Assembly: GCA_947070915.1 (NCBI GenBank)
Contig: CAMTDY010000008.1
Location: 1 to 33,511, forward strand
Reading direction: 5' to 3'
Length of the DNA: 33,511 nucleotides
Origin: an uncultured Roseburia sp.
Lineage (GTDB): Bacteria > Bacillota > Clostridia > Lachnospirales > Lachnospiraceae
The notes beneath the pieces are model-generated. The model did not search any database, had not been told where the DNA came from, and saw only the letters and a program-made list of their open reading frames with translations. Shown here one piece after another: positions 23,407 through 31,868 of the stretch. Positions within the stretch are counted from its first letter, which is position 1; every line of letters begins with the position of its first letter. A program made the position numbers and the translations under genes.

Positions 23407-25650
23407 ATGGAAGAGCGGAAGGGATATGTGGAGCATATTATTTACCGCAATGTGGAAAATGGATATACAGTCTTTGAATTTGCCTGCGAAAATGAGGAGG
23501 GTGAAGTGCTGGAGACCTGTGTGGGAGTATTTCCCTTTATTAATGAGGGGGAATACATGCTGCTGCGGGGCAGTATCGTAAAACATCCCACATACCACGA
23601 ACAGTTTAAAGTAGAAAGCAGTGAGAGCAGGGATCCTGATGATGTGATCTCCATGCAGAGGTATCTGGCTTCTGGAGCGATCAAAGGCATCGGCGGGGGG
23701 CTGGCAAAACGTATTACAGATAAGTTCGGTGACAAGACCTTTGAGATCATTGAGAAAGAACCGGAACGTCTCAGTGAGGTCAAGGGGATCAGTGAGAAAA
23801 AAGCACGGGATATCGCCGATCAGTTTGAGGAAAAGAGGGAGATGCGGAATGCTCTCCTGTTTTTACAGCAATATGGTATCAGCAACCAGCTGGCGGTAAA
23901 GATTTACAAGACCTACCGGGAAGAGCTGTATGATGTGGTAAAACATAATCCATATAAGCTGGCGGAGGATATCCGGGGAGTGGGATTCCGCATTGCCGAC
24001 GGCATTGCCATGAGGACCGGACTGGATATGGATTCGGATTACCGGATCCGCGCCGGCATCCTGTATGTACTGGGACTGGGGAGCAATTCCGGGCATATTT
24101 ACATGCCAGAGGAACTTCTGTATCGCAACTGCGTGGAGTTTCTCGGTGTGGGTGTGGAGCGTCTTATGCGGATGATGGATGAAATGGAGATGGATAAGAG
24201 CGTGATCCGGGATGGGGAGAAGATCTATCTTCCCAATCTGTATTATAATGAAATGAATTGTGCCAGAATGCTTTTGGACATCGAAAATGTATCGGCGGAT
24301 TATGATGAGTCCTTGGACCGGGTGATCAAAAAAATCCAGAAGGAGTCGGAGATTGAACTGGAAGAGCAGCAGGTGCTGGCTGTCAGGGAGTCCATGAGCC
24401 ATGGGCTGCTGGTGGTGACCGGGGGACCGGGGACAGGGAAAACCACCACCATCAATATGATCATCAAGCTTCTCGAATCCCAGGGTCAGACGATTCTGCT
24501 TGCGGCGCCTACGGGACGGGCGGCCAAGCGGATGAGTGAAACGACCGGAAGGGAGACCCAGACCATTCACCGGATGCTCCAGTACAATGGTGCCGGGATG
24601 GCAGAAAAAGAAGCTTCTTTTTCTGAGGCGGAGGCACAGGGAGTATTTGAACGGAATGAGTGGAACCCCCTGGAGGCAGATGTGGTGATTATTGATGAGA
24701 TGTCCATGGTGGATATTTATCTTTTTACCAGTCTTTTAAAAGCGGTCTCTGTGGGGACGAGACTGATCCTGGTGGGGGACGTAAACCAGCTGCCCAGTGT
24801 GGGGCCGGGGAATGTGCTGAAGGATATCATTGCTTCCGGCTGCTGCAGTGTGGTGAGGCTGGAGCGGATCTTCCGCCAGGCGGCGGAAAGTGATATTGTA
24901 GTCAATGCCCACCGGATCAATCACGGGGAGCCCATTGCTCTGGACAATAAGAGCCAGGACTTTTTCTGCCTGGAAAGAGAAGACAGTCACGGCGTGCTGG
25001 AGGTGATGCTCTGGCTGGTGAGGGATAAGATGCCAGGGTACACCGACTGCACCCCCTTTGATGTACAGGTGCTGACGCCCATGAAAAAAGGGGAACTGGG
25101 GGTGATCCGCTGCAATCAGATCCTGCAGAAATATCTGAATCCAGAGAGAGAGGGGAAACCCCAGCTGGAAGTTCATGGCACGGTTTTCCGCGAGGGCGAC
25201 AAGGTGATGCAGATCAAAAACAACTACCAGATGCCCTGGAGGGTGGAGGGATTTCACGGTGTGGTCATCGAAGAGGGAACCGGTGTATTTAACGGTGACT
25301 GCGGTGTAATCCGCCAGGTAGATCTCTTCAATAAAGAAGTAACCGTGGCTTTTGATGAGGAAAAGCTGGTCACTTACGGATCCGGGGATATGGATGAGCT
25401 GGAACTGGCATATGCCATTACGATCCACAAATCCCAGGGGAGCGAGTATCCGGCAGTGGTCATACCTCTGATGGGAGGTCCCAGAGTGCTGATGAACCGC
25501 AATCTTTTGTATACAGCGGTTACAAGAGGCAGGCAGTGTGTGACGATCGTGGGGAGCAAAAAGGCTGTTTATGATATGATCAGTAATAAATCCGAGCAAA
25601 AAAGATATTCCACATTGGAAATTCGTTTAAAAGAATTGCAATACCACTAA
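23407..25650 (+). CDS. recD2: RecD2-type ATP-dependent DNA helicase
   Basis: A 5'-3' superfamily 1B helicase of about 747 residues, acting without RecBC in Firmicutes DNA repair. The N-terminal part includes an OB-like segment (GYVEHIIYRNVENGYTVFEF) and helix-hairpin-helix repeats (GAIKGIGGGLAKRI, VKGISEKKARDIADQFEE, IRGVGFRIADGIA). The motor core has Walker A VTGGPGTGKTTT near 345, Walker B VIIDEMSMVD near 435, LVGDVNQLPSVG, and C-terminal VMQIKNNYQ and AITIHKSQGSEYPAVVIPL with YTAVTRGR. The start is unsure. ATG 23395 is one base from GGAGG; ATG 23407 is 13 bases away but matches the usual N-terminus. Confidence 0.93.
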   Translation: MEERKGYVEHIIYRNVENGYTVFEFACENEEGEVLETCVGVFPFINEGEYMLLRGSIVKHPTYHEQFKVESSESRDPDDVISMQRYLASGAIKGIGGGLAKRITDKFGDKTFEIIEKEPERLSEVKGISEKKARDIADQFEEKREMRNALLFLQQYGISNQLAVKIYKTYREELYDVVKHNPYKLAEDIRGVGFRIADGIAMRTGLDMDSDYRIRAGILYVLGLGSNSGHIYMPEELLYRNCVEFLGVGVERLMRMMDEMEMDKSVIRDGEKIYLPNLYYNEMNCARMLLDIENVSADYDESLDRVIKKIQKESEIELEEQQVLAVRESMSHGLLVVTGGPGTGKTTTINMIIKLLESQGQTILLAAPTGRAAKRMSETTGRETQTIHRMLQYNGAGMAEKEASFSEAEAQGVFERNEWNPLEADVVIIDEMSMVDIYLFTSLLKAVSVGTRLILVGDVNQLPSVGPGNVLKDIIASGCCSVVRLERIFRQAAESDIVVNAHRINHGEPIALDNKSQDFFCLEREDSHGVLEVMLWLVRDKMPGYTDCTPFDVQVLTPMKKGELGVIRCNQILQKYLNPEREGKPQLEVHGTVFREGDKVMQIKNNYQMPWRVEGFHGVVIEEGTGVFNGDCGVIRQVDLFNKEVTVAFDEEKLVTYGSGDMDELELAYAITIHKSQGSEYPAVVIPLMGGPRVLMNRNLLYTAVTRGRQCVTIVGSKKAVYDMISNKSEQKRYSTLEIRLKELQYH

Positions 25651-25664
25651 ATCTCTGGTAAAAT
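25636..25664 (+). promoter_or_regulatory. Possible promoter of comF
   Basis: TTGCAA (25636-25641), a 17-base spacer and TAAAAT (25659-25664) lie across the recD2 stop, 37 bases before the comF start. Readthrough from recD2 is also possible. Confidence 0.4.
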
Positions 25665-25700
25665 AATAATGAGCGGTTTGCCCTGTGGAAAGGGGTAATT

Positions 25701-26411
25701 TTGTGGAGTTTATTGCTGGATGCAGTATTTCCGGAAAAATGTGCCATATGCCATGATATTCTGAAAAAGGGAAGTACGGGGGCTTTATGCAGCGCCTGCC
25801 GAAGACAGCTTCACCCTGTGACCGAACCGCGCTGTAAACGTTGTTCCAAGTCCCTGGAAGTATCTGAAGAAGAACTGTGCGGGGATTGCCGGGGGAAAAC
25901 CTTTTATGTGGCGAAAGGTATGGCATTGTATTCCTATGATCACATGATGCAGACAGCCATTGCGAATTTTAAATATGGCGGTGAACTTTCATGTGGCACA
26001 TATTTTGCGGGAGAACTCGTCAAAAGATATGGCACCTGGGTCAAAGGTCTTTCACCGGAAGTGATCCTTCCGGTACCAGTGCATAAAAAGAAATTTCGTT
26101 TCCGGGGGTTTAACCAGGCCGAATACATGGCGGCACAGATTGGGATGGAACTGGGGATTCCTGTGGAGGGAGATTATCTGATCCGTACGGAAAACACGAA
26201 ACCGCAGAAGGGGCTCGATGTGAGGGCGCGGATCAAAAATCTTCAGAAAAGCTTTGGTGTTATCCAGACCGGCAGGCGGTATCGAAGCGTGCTGCTGGTG
26301 GACGATATCTATACGACAGGCGCTACATTGGAAGCCTGTGGAAAAGCATTAAAAGAGGCAGGAACAGACAGAATATATTTTCTCTGTCTCTGTATAGGCA
26401 GGGGAGAATAA
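25701..26411 (+). CDS. comF: ComF family phosphoribosyltransferase-like protein
   Basis: A 236-residue ComFC-type protein linked to DNA uptake and recombination. The N-terminus has two zinc knuckles: CAICHDIL with CSAC, then CKRC with CGDC. The C-terminal phosphoribosyltransferase domain includes ILPVPVHKKKFRFRGFNQAE and the PRPP loop VLLVDDIYTTGATLEACG. The start is TTG at 25701, five bases after AAAGGGG. The next gene is yvyF, the same order as comFC-yvyF in Bacillus. Natural competence is not implied by this gene alone. Confidence 0.9.
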   Translation: MWSLLLDAVFPEKCAICHDILKKGSTGALCSACRRQLHPVTEPRCKRCSKSLEVSEEELCGDCRGKTFYVAKGMALYSYDHMMQTAIANFKYGGELSCGTYFAGELVKRYGTWVKGLSPEVILPVPVHKKKFRFRGFNQAEYMAAQIGMELGIPVEGDYLIRTENTKPQKGLDVRARIKNLQKSFGVIQTGRRYRSVLLVDDIYTTGATLEACGKALKEAGTDRIYFLCLCIGRGE

Positions 26412-26453
26412 TACCATGACATTTATAGGCATGGAGGAAGGCAGGTAGATGGT

Positions 26454-26861
26454 ATGGAAGTGATCACATGTAAGAGCTGCGGTAAAATTTTTAATTATAT
26501 CAGTGGATCGAGAATTTGTCCGCAGTGTGTAAAAAAAATGGATGAAAAATTCGCAGAAGTGAAAAAATATGTGTATGATCATCCAAAGGTAGGGATCAAT
26601 GAACTGGCGGAAGAGATGGATGTATCGATCCGTCAGATCAAGCGCTGGGTGAAAGAAGAAAGACTTTGTTTTTCAGAGGATTCGCCGGTGGGAATTGAAT
26701 GCGAGAATTGCGGGACCCTGATCAAGACAGGACGTTTTTGCAAAGCATGTAAAGATAAACTGTCCAGTGGCCTCAAGGATGCTGCAGGGATGAACCGCCC
26801 GGTGGCGGCCGCACCAGTCAAAAAGGGGCCGACAGAGAACAAGATGCGCTTTTTGGACTAA
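26454..26861 (+). CDS. yvyF: YvyF-type flagellar region protein
   Basis: A 135-residue protein of the TIGR03826/YvyF family, found by flagellar operons and after comF. Cys pairs CKSC and CPQC (residues about 6-29) and CENC with CKAC (about 83-101) suggest two zinc-binding knuckles. A central helix-turn-helix-like segment (INELAEEMDVSIRQIKRWVK, about 46-65) suggests DNA or RNA binding. In Bacillus flgM follows, but here a glycan gene follows instead. The C-terminal tail is basic and proline-rich, ending KMRFLD. Confidence 0.85.
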   Translation: MEVITCKSCGKIFNYISGSRICPQCVKKMDEKFAEVKKYVYDHPKVGINELAEEMDVSIRQIKRWVKEERLCFSEDSPVGIECENCGTLIKTGRFCKACKDKLSSGLKDAAGMNRPVAAAPVKKGPTENKMRFLD

Positions 26862-26887
26862 TACAGAAGAATTTTTGCTGTATTAGT
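26857..26887 (+). terminator. Hairpin between yvyF and glf
   Basis: ACTAATACAG (26857-26866) pairs perfectly with CTGTATTAGT (26878-26887) around an 11-base loop containing five T. The stem is AT-rich and no T-run follows, so it may be a weak terminator or a leader structure just before glf. Confidence 0.4.
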
Positions 26888-26903
26888 GGGAATGGAGAAC
26901 AGT

Positions 26904-28052
26904 ATGTACGACAGTATAGTGATCGGTTGTGGATTTGCGGGTGCCGTTGTGGCCAGGGAACTGGCGGAGAAGAAGAAAAAGCGGGTACTGGTCATAGATT
27001 CCAGACCGCATATCGGCGGCAACTGCTATGACCGTAAGGACGAATATGGAATACTGATCCATCAGTATGGACCTCATATATTTCATACAAACAGTGAGCG
27101 GGTATATCAGTACCTATCCCGGTTTACGGAGTGGTATCCATTTCAGCATGAGGTGGTGGGAAAGATCGGAGGGAGAGAGCTCCCGATCCCCTTTAACCTG
27201 AATACGCTGGAGATGGTCTATGGGGAACGGGCTCCGGAGCTTGAGAAAAAACTCATTTCCTTTTTTGGAGAGGGGGCTAGGGTTCCGATCCTGGAACTTA
27301 TGAATCACCCGGATGATGATCTTCAGGAAATCGCGCAGTATGTGTATGAAAATATCTTTCTTAAGTATACTATGAAGCAGTGGGGAAAGTCACCCAAAGA
27401 GATCGATCCGGCAGTTTCCGGAAGGGTTCCTGTTCTTTTGAGCCGTGATAACCGTTATTTTCAAGATTCATACCAGGGGATTCCCCTGCATGGATATACG
27501 GAGATTTTTGAGAAGATGCTGGATCATGAGGGGATCAATATCCGGCTGAACTGCCAGGGGAAAGATGTGTTACGTCTTGACCCGGAGGGAGATGTCAAAG
27601 TGTGGTTTGAGGGACATCCATTCCACGGTGACGTGATTTTTACCGGTGCGCTGGATGAGTTTTTTGACTGCCGTTATGGAAGGCTTCCCTATCGTTCCCT
27701 GGATTTTCACTTTGAACATTACGAGAAGCCGTTTTACCAGAGCCATGCTGTAGTCAATTATACAGTGAGCGAGGAATTTACAAGAATTACAGAATTTAAA
27801 TATCTGTCCGGTCAGCTGGATTTGAAGGATACCACCATTGTGAAGGAGTATCCCAGGGCATATTCGGGGACAAAAGGAGAAATTCCCTATTATGCCATTA
27901 ACAATCCGGAAAATGATGCCTTGTTTCAGAAATATAAGGCGCTGGTGGATCAGATTCCTGGATTTTATCTGCTTGGAAGACTGGCAGAATATAAATACTA
28001 CAATATTGATGCCATCGTAGAACGGGCATTGGATTTGGCAGAGAGGGTATAG
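26904..28052 (+). CDS. glf: UDP-galactopyranose mutase
   Basis: This flavoenzyme converts UDP-galactopyranose to UDP-galactofuranose, the donor for galactofuranose in surface glycans. The roughly 382-residue product begins with the FAD Rossmann motif SIVIGCGFAGAVVARELAE, followed by VLVIDSRPHIGGNCYD and the conserved YGPHIFHT. It has YTMKQWGKSP, RVPVLLSRDNRYF and the C-terminal FAD motif LGRLAEYKYYNIDA. The start at 26904 follows GGAG by six bases; in-frame GTG 26886 and ATG 26892 are less well placed. The adjacent glycosyltransferase starts seven bases after the stop. Confidence 0.95.
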   Translation: MYDSIVIGCGFAGAVVARELAEKKKKRVLVIDSRPHIGGNCYDRKDEYGILIHQYGPHIFHTNSERVYQYLSRFTEWYPFQHEVVGKIGGRELPIPFNLNTLEMVYGERAPELEKKLISFFGEGARVPILELMNHPDDDLQEIAQYVYENIFLKYTMKQWGKSPKEIDPAVSGRVPVLLSRDNRYFQDSYQGIPLHGYTEIFEKMLDHEGINIRLNCQGKDVLRLDPEGDVKVWFEGHPFHGDVIFTGALDEFFDCRYGRLPYRSLDFHFEHYEKPFYQSHAVVNYTVSEEFTRITEFKYLSGQLDLKDTTIVKEYPRAYSGTKGEIPYYAINNPENDALFQKYKALVDQIPGFYLLGRLAEYKYYNIDAIVERALDLAERV

Positions 28053-28059
28053 GAGAACA

Positions 28060-29076
28060 ATGAAGATTTTAACTGTAGCGATCCCATGTTATAATTCCCA
28101 GGACTATATGCGCCATGCTGTGGAGAGCGTGCTTGTGGGGGGAGAAGATGTGGAGATCCTTATCATAAATGATGGTTCCGTAGATGATACGGGAAAGATA
28201 GCTGATGAGCTGGAACAGGAATATCCTGGGATCATACGGGTGATCCATCAGGAGAACGGAGGACACGGTGAGGCTGTAAATGCCGGTATCAGAAATGCAA
28301 AAGGTCTGTATTATAAAGTGCTGGACAGCGATGACTGGCTGGACAGGGAAGCATTGGTGAAGGTGATGGAAAAGCTTCGGAGCTTTATCCGGGAAGGCCA
28401 GCTGGTGGATATGTTTTTGGCAAATTATGTGTATGAAAAACCCAGTGTGCATAAGCACAAGGCAATCCGCTATGAAGGAGTGTTTCCCCAGGAAAAGGTA
28501 TTTGGCTGGAATGATATCAAGAAATTTAAGATCAGCCAGAACATCCTGATGCACTCGGTGATCTACCGCACGCAGATGCTCCTGGATTGTGGCCTGGAGC
28601 TTCCCAAACACACCTTTTATGTGGACAACATATTCGTATATACACCATTGCCTTATGTAAAGACGATGTATTATATGGATGTAGATCTCTACCGCTATTT
28701 TATCGGCAGGGAGGACCAGTCGGTGAATGAAAAGGTGATGATGGGCCGCATCGATCAGCAGATCAAAGTGAATAAACTTATGATCGATGCCCATGATCTG
28801 AATAAGATCAAGAATAAAAAACTCAGGGATTATATGGTGAAGTATCTCGCCATGATGATGACGGTCAGTTCCGTATTTCTGATCAAAGAGGGTTCTGAGG
28901 AGAGCCTGGAAAAGCGGACGGAGCTCTGGAAATATCTGAAAAATTCCAGCCGCACTACCTTTCGTCTCGTAAATAAACAGGTACTCAGCAAGCCGATGCA
29001 GATACGGGGAAAAGCTGGCCGCAAGATGGTAGTCTGGGGTTATAGTATTTCCAGAAAATTATATGGATTTAATTAG
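28060..29076 (+). CDS. GT2 family glycosyltransferase
   Basis: A 338-residue GT-A glycosyltransferase. The N-terminal domain shows VAIPCYNSQDYMRHAVESVL, EILIINDGSVDDTGKIADEL, NGGHGEAVNAGI and the metal-binding LDSDDWLD (DxD at about residue 90). No multi-span membrane domain is present, though the C-terminal third is basic and helical (RTTFRLVNKQ, RGKAGRKMVV) and may associate with the membrane. It follows glf by seven bases with AGGAGA before its ATG. Addition of galactofuranose or another sugar to a cell-surface polymer is plausible (inference); donor and acceptor cannot be read from sequence. Confidence 0.88.
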   Translation: MKILTVAIPCYNSQDYMRHAVESVLVGGEDVEILIINDGSVDDTGKIADELEQEYPGIIRVIHQENGGHGEAVNAGIRNAKGLYYKVLDSDDWLDREALVKVMEKLRSFIREGQLVDMFLANYVYEKPSVHKHKAIRYEGVFPQEKVFGWNDIKKFKISQNILMHSVIYRTQMLLDCGLELPKHTFYVDNIFVYTPLPYVKTMYYMDVDLYRYFIGREDQSVNEKVMMGRIDQQIKVNKLMIDAHDLNKIKNKKLRDYMVKYLAMMMTVSSVFLIKEGSEESLEKRTELWKYLKNSSRTTFRLVNKQVLSKPMQIRGKAGRKMVVWGYSISRKLYGFN

Positions 29077-29083
29077 TGTCGTC

Positions 29084-29123
29084 TAACTAGATAGATTTTG
29101 TCGGTTCCGTTTAACTAAGATAG
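29084..29123 (+). repeat. Degenerate direct repeat after GT2 gene
   Basis: TAACTAGATAG (29084-29094) and TAACTAAGATAG (29112-29123) are near-identical. A related string, TTTAGTTAAGATA, occurs at 11-23 at the start of the window. They may be remnants of a mobile-element end or chance AT-rich similarity. Confidence 0.3.
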
Positions 29124-29186
29124 CACCGCCAAAGAATTGGATAGGCTTTATGCCTGGCTCCATTCTTTGGCGGTGTGTTCTTATTC
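29124..29186 (+). terminator. Long hairpin terminator of glf-GT2 unit
   Basis: CACCGCCAAAGAAT (29124-29137) pairs perfectly over 14 bases with ATTCTTTGGCGGTG (29162-29175). A second small stem (AGGC with GCCT) lies inside, and TGTTCTTATT follows. It separates the plus-strand glycan genes from the convergent beta-propeller gene. Confidence 0.7.
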
Positions 29187-29237
29187 TGACAGAAAAGTTC
29201 TCAATTTTTGGTGGTGTAGATCTTTCGCCTGCACCTT

Positions 29238-31229
29238 TTATTTCGTTACTTTCGCCAGCTGTCTGAAGGTGTTCAGATCGTATACATATATGCCTCCGAT
29301 CCCTTCTCCGTCAGACAGATAGAAATGTTCACCGATATACAATCCCCTGGCAGAAGACATATCCATGTCTTTGGGCGAGAGGGTGGCAAGTTTTTTAAAG
29401 CCCTTTTTCCGGTCATAAGAGTAGAGACGGTATGTGATCTTTTGCTTTCCCTTCTCATAGGACTCTGCTGCAAAGCCGATGAGGTTTTTTCCAGGGTCTG
29501 CCAGAATTGCTTTATGATTTTTCCCTGCCAGGCCGTAGGTCTCCTTTTCCAGTAGTTTGGTGTGGATCTCTTTGACACTGGAGCCGGAGGAAATATCAAA
29601 CATTGTCAGTTTTATCTGGGTATCCCAGTCTTTATTGATATTACTGCCAATTCCTAGCATAAGCCCTTCCCCATAGCCCTGAAGGTATTCCGAGAATCCA
29701 GGGATTTTCAGCTTATCCTTTACTACGGGGTTGGAGGGATTAGACAGATCTACCAGGAATACCGGATCCGTCTCCCGGTAGGTCACAAAATATGCTTTGT
29801 CTCCCATAAACCGGGCGGAATAGATACGTTCTGATTTGGCAAGACGGTCTACCTTGCCTAACAGTTCCATGTTTTCGTCCAGAACATAGAGGCCGTTGGA
29901 GGTCTTTGTGTTATTGGAGTTCTGTGTGGTGGCGACAAATCGGAGTTTTCCCTCGTACTCATCCATGGAAAACTGGTTCAGTATCTTGCCGCGGAAAGTC
30001 TTTTCGCCATTTTCTTTAAGTTTTCCTTCCTGATAGTGAAAACGGCTGATGGTTGTTTTGGTGTAGTCTGCTGTCTGGGAGGCAATGTATATATTCTCCT
30101 CGCTTACATAGCAGATACCATCTCCGCCGAGGATGGATAAAGTATCGGTGAAGTCAGTTCCCCCCGTGATGTCCAGTGAAGTGAAAACCATATAGGCATG
30201 GGAGGAGATACCAGAGGGGATAACCAGACGGTCTTCTGGAACCAGGCTGCCTCCAACGGAGGGAATGTAGCGTTCCAGTTTATCCTCTTTATCAGCAGAA
30301 ACAGCGTACATCACAGAATAAGTATAGAGATAGTTTCCGCTGATACGGGAATTGGAATAGCTTCCAGATTGGTTTTTCCGGAACGTCTGTCTGGGCTTTT
30401 CGATATCTGTTATATCGTAGACCAAAACAAGAGTATTTTCCTGCTGGATGTTGTCTTCCGCATAGGATTCGGATATTTTTTTCTTCGCTGGCGTTGGCGG
30501 CTCTTTCCAGTCACTGCCTACCAGTACGAGAAAATGGTCTTTAATATACATCTCTGAAATGCTCATGGAATCCAAGGTGATTTCCGTCATTTTTTTTGTG
30601 TTTTTTCCATCTGCTTTATAAATGCAGACGCTGCTTCCAAAGGTATCGGCGGCAGAAGTATAAATGTAAGTTCCGTCGGTTTTTACCACGTCGCCTTCAT
30701 CTACATTCTGTACTTGGAGATTGGTGCCAGAGTATTCTTTGGAGGAGCTCCTTTGTGCAGAGTCCGCAGTGCTCCCTGCGGTATCAGCAGCTTTTGATTT
30801 TTCTGGGACAGCCTCTGCCATGTCATATTCATTTTCATATAAAGAACCGCCTCCGCTGCTCTCCATATCCAAAGCTATTTTCTGCCTCAGTGTCTCGTAC
30901 ATTTCTCCCTCTGGTGTGGCTTTTCCTTCCGGTGGCTGGGAGACGGCCGCCGGTGAGCTGGAATCTGACTGTGGGCCTGGATTCTGCTCAGCTGCCGTAT
31001 CCAGGGAATTATGATTCAGGATGCCAGAAGCCAGCAAATAATTTCCCACAGCAGCCACCAGCAGAATGCAGGCAGCTCCTAGTGCAAGCCGGGTGGTGAA
31101 ACGTCTGGCATACCGGCTCTGACGTCCGGCTTTCGAGTGCTGGAGTTTTTGTTCGATCTGATCTGGTTTCAGGGTATCCGGTATTTCAATTTCTTCACTA
31201 AGCTGTTTTAATTTTTTTTCAATCATCAT
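29238..31229 (-). CDS. Membrane-tethered beta-propeller protein, candidate anti-sigma sensor
   Basis: A 663-residue single-pass protein. A cytosolic head (about 1-44, LKQLSEEIEIPDTLKPDQIE) is followed by one membrane helix (about 49-70, LALGAACILLVAAVGNYLLA). A Ser/Pro/Glu-rich low-complexity stretch (about 75-165) leads to a secreted C-terminal domain. That domain opens with SGTNLQVQNVDEGDVVKTDG, the signature of the Beta_propel family (PF09826), and continues as repeated strands to the end. The gene overlaps the ECF sigma gene by 11 bases. Topology and coupling suggest that the head holds the sigma factor and the propeller senses an outside signal (inference). The head has no zinc-binding ZAS motif. 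GGAGGTG precedes the ATG. Confidence 0.8.
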   Translation of the reverse strand: MMIEKKLKQLSEEIEIPDTLKPDQIEQKLQHSKAGRQSRYARRFTTRLALGAACILLVAAVGNYLLASGILNHNSLDTAAEQNPGPQSDSSSPAAVSQPPEGKATPEGEMYETLRQKIALDMESSGGGSLYENEYDMAEAVPEKSKAADTAGSTADSAQRSSSKEYSGTNLQVQNVDEGDVVKTDGTYIYTSAADTFGSSVCIYKADGKNTKKMTEITLDSMSISEMYIKDHFLVLVGSDWKEPPTPAKKKISESYAEDNIQQENTLVLVYDITDIEKPRQTFRKNQSGSYSNSRISGNYLYTYSVMYAVSADKEDKLERYIPSVGGSLVPEDRLVIPSGISSHAYMVFTSLDITGGTDFTDTLSILGGDGICYVSEENIYIASQTADYTKTTISRFHYQEGKLKENGEKTFRGKILNQFSMDEYEGKLRFVATTQNSNNTKTSNGLYVLDENMELLGKVDRLAKSERIYSARFMGDKAYFVTYRETDPVFLVDLSNPSNPVVKDKLKIPGFSEYLQGYGEGLMLGIGSNINKDWDTQIKLTMFDISSGSSVKEIHTKLLEKETYGLAGKNHKAILADPGKNLIGFAAESYEKGKQKITYRLYSYDRKKGFKKLATLSPKDMDMSSARGLYIGEHFYLSDGEGIGGIYVYDLNTFRQLAKVTK

Positions 31230-31746
31230 CTGACACCTCCAGAATTTGTTTCATTTTGTCCAGTGCACGTCCTTTGATGGAACGGACCGTGCTTTCCTTT
31301 TTACGGAGAAAATGGGAGATTTCTTTACCGCTGTAGCCGCCATAAATGCTTAGACCTACGATAAGGCGCTCCTGTTCATTCAGCATGTCAAAGGCCTGAC
31401 GGATCGCCAGACGGTCTGTAGGATCGGAAGCTGGCTGCGGGGCATCCTGTTCTACATCTGTCTCATAAGGAACTGTCTTTGACTGGAGCCGGAACTGTCT
31501 TTTACATTCATTTGCCACGATCTGAAACATCCAGCTGCGGAAGGATTCATTTTTTCGCAGCTTATGTATGTTTTCATAGGCGTTGAGCACCGAATCGCTG
31601 ACCACATCTTCTGCAGTATGGGCATTTTTTACGGTACAGTAGGCAAAGCGGAACAAATCTTTATAGATTTCTTCATAGAGCCGGGCAAAAGCAAAAGCAT
31701 CTCCCTGCTTTGCCTGCCTGACGAGTTCAGGTAATTTTGTTTTCAT
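31219..31746 (-). CDS. ECF RNA polymerase sigma factor
   Basis: A 175-residue sigma-70 family factor with only regions 2 and 4. Region 2 spans about 20-85 (LYEEIYKDLFRFAYCTVKNA, HTAEDVVSDSVLNAYENIHK, SFRSWMFQIVANECKR). Region 4 spans about 118-168 (LNEQERLIVGLSIYGGYSGK, EISHFLRKKESTVRSIKGRA). It directs RNA polymerase to a small regulon, often including its own promoter. The downstream overlapping gene probably encodes its membrane regulator. GGAGG precedes the start. The leader contains a perfect inverted repeat at 31780-31805. Confidence 0.92.
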   Translation of the reverse strand: MKTKLPELVRQAKQGDAFAFARLYEEIYKDLFRFAYCTVKNAHTAEDVVSDSVLNAYENIHKLRKNESFRSWMFQIVANECKRQFRLQSKTVPYETDVEQDAPQPASDPTDRLAIRQAFDMLNEQERLIVGLSIYGGYSGKEISHFLRKKESTVRSIKGRALDKMKQILEVSDDD

Positions 31747-31779
31747 AAACCGTCCTCCATTGTTTTCGCACAGTAGTGC

Positions 31780-31805
31780 AACACTGCCGTTTTAGTGGCA
31801 GTGTT
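31780..31805 (-). promoter_or_regulatory. Inverted repeat in leader of sigma gene
   Basis: AACACTGCC (31780-31788) and GGCAGTGTT (31797-31805) form a perfect nine-base inverted repeat with an eight-base spacer. It lies about 35 bases before the sigma ATG and just downstream of an AT-rich TATATA segment. It may be an operator or an RNA hairpin. Confidence 0.45.
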
Positions 31806-31868
31806 ATCGAAGCTTCTATATATAAGAGTTTTGAAAGGGGAAAATGATGCATGCAACAAAGAAAAATA

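Noticed and set aside
24736..25599. Minus-strand 287-residue frame opposite recD2
   Set aside because: Shadow of the helicase gene, with no motif or ribosome-binding support.
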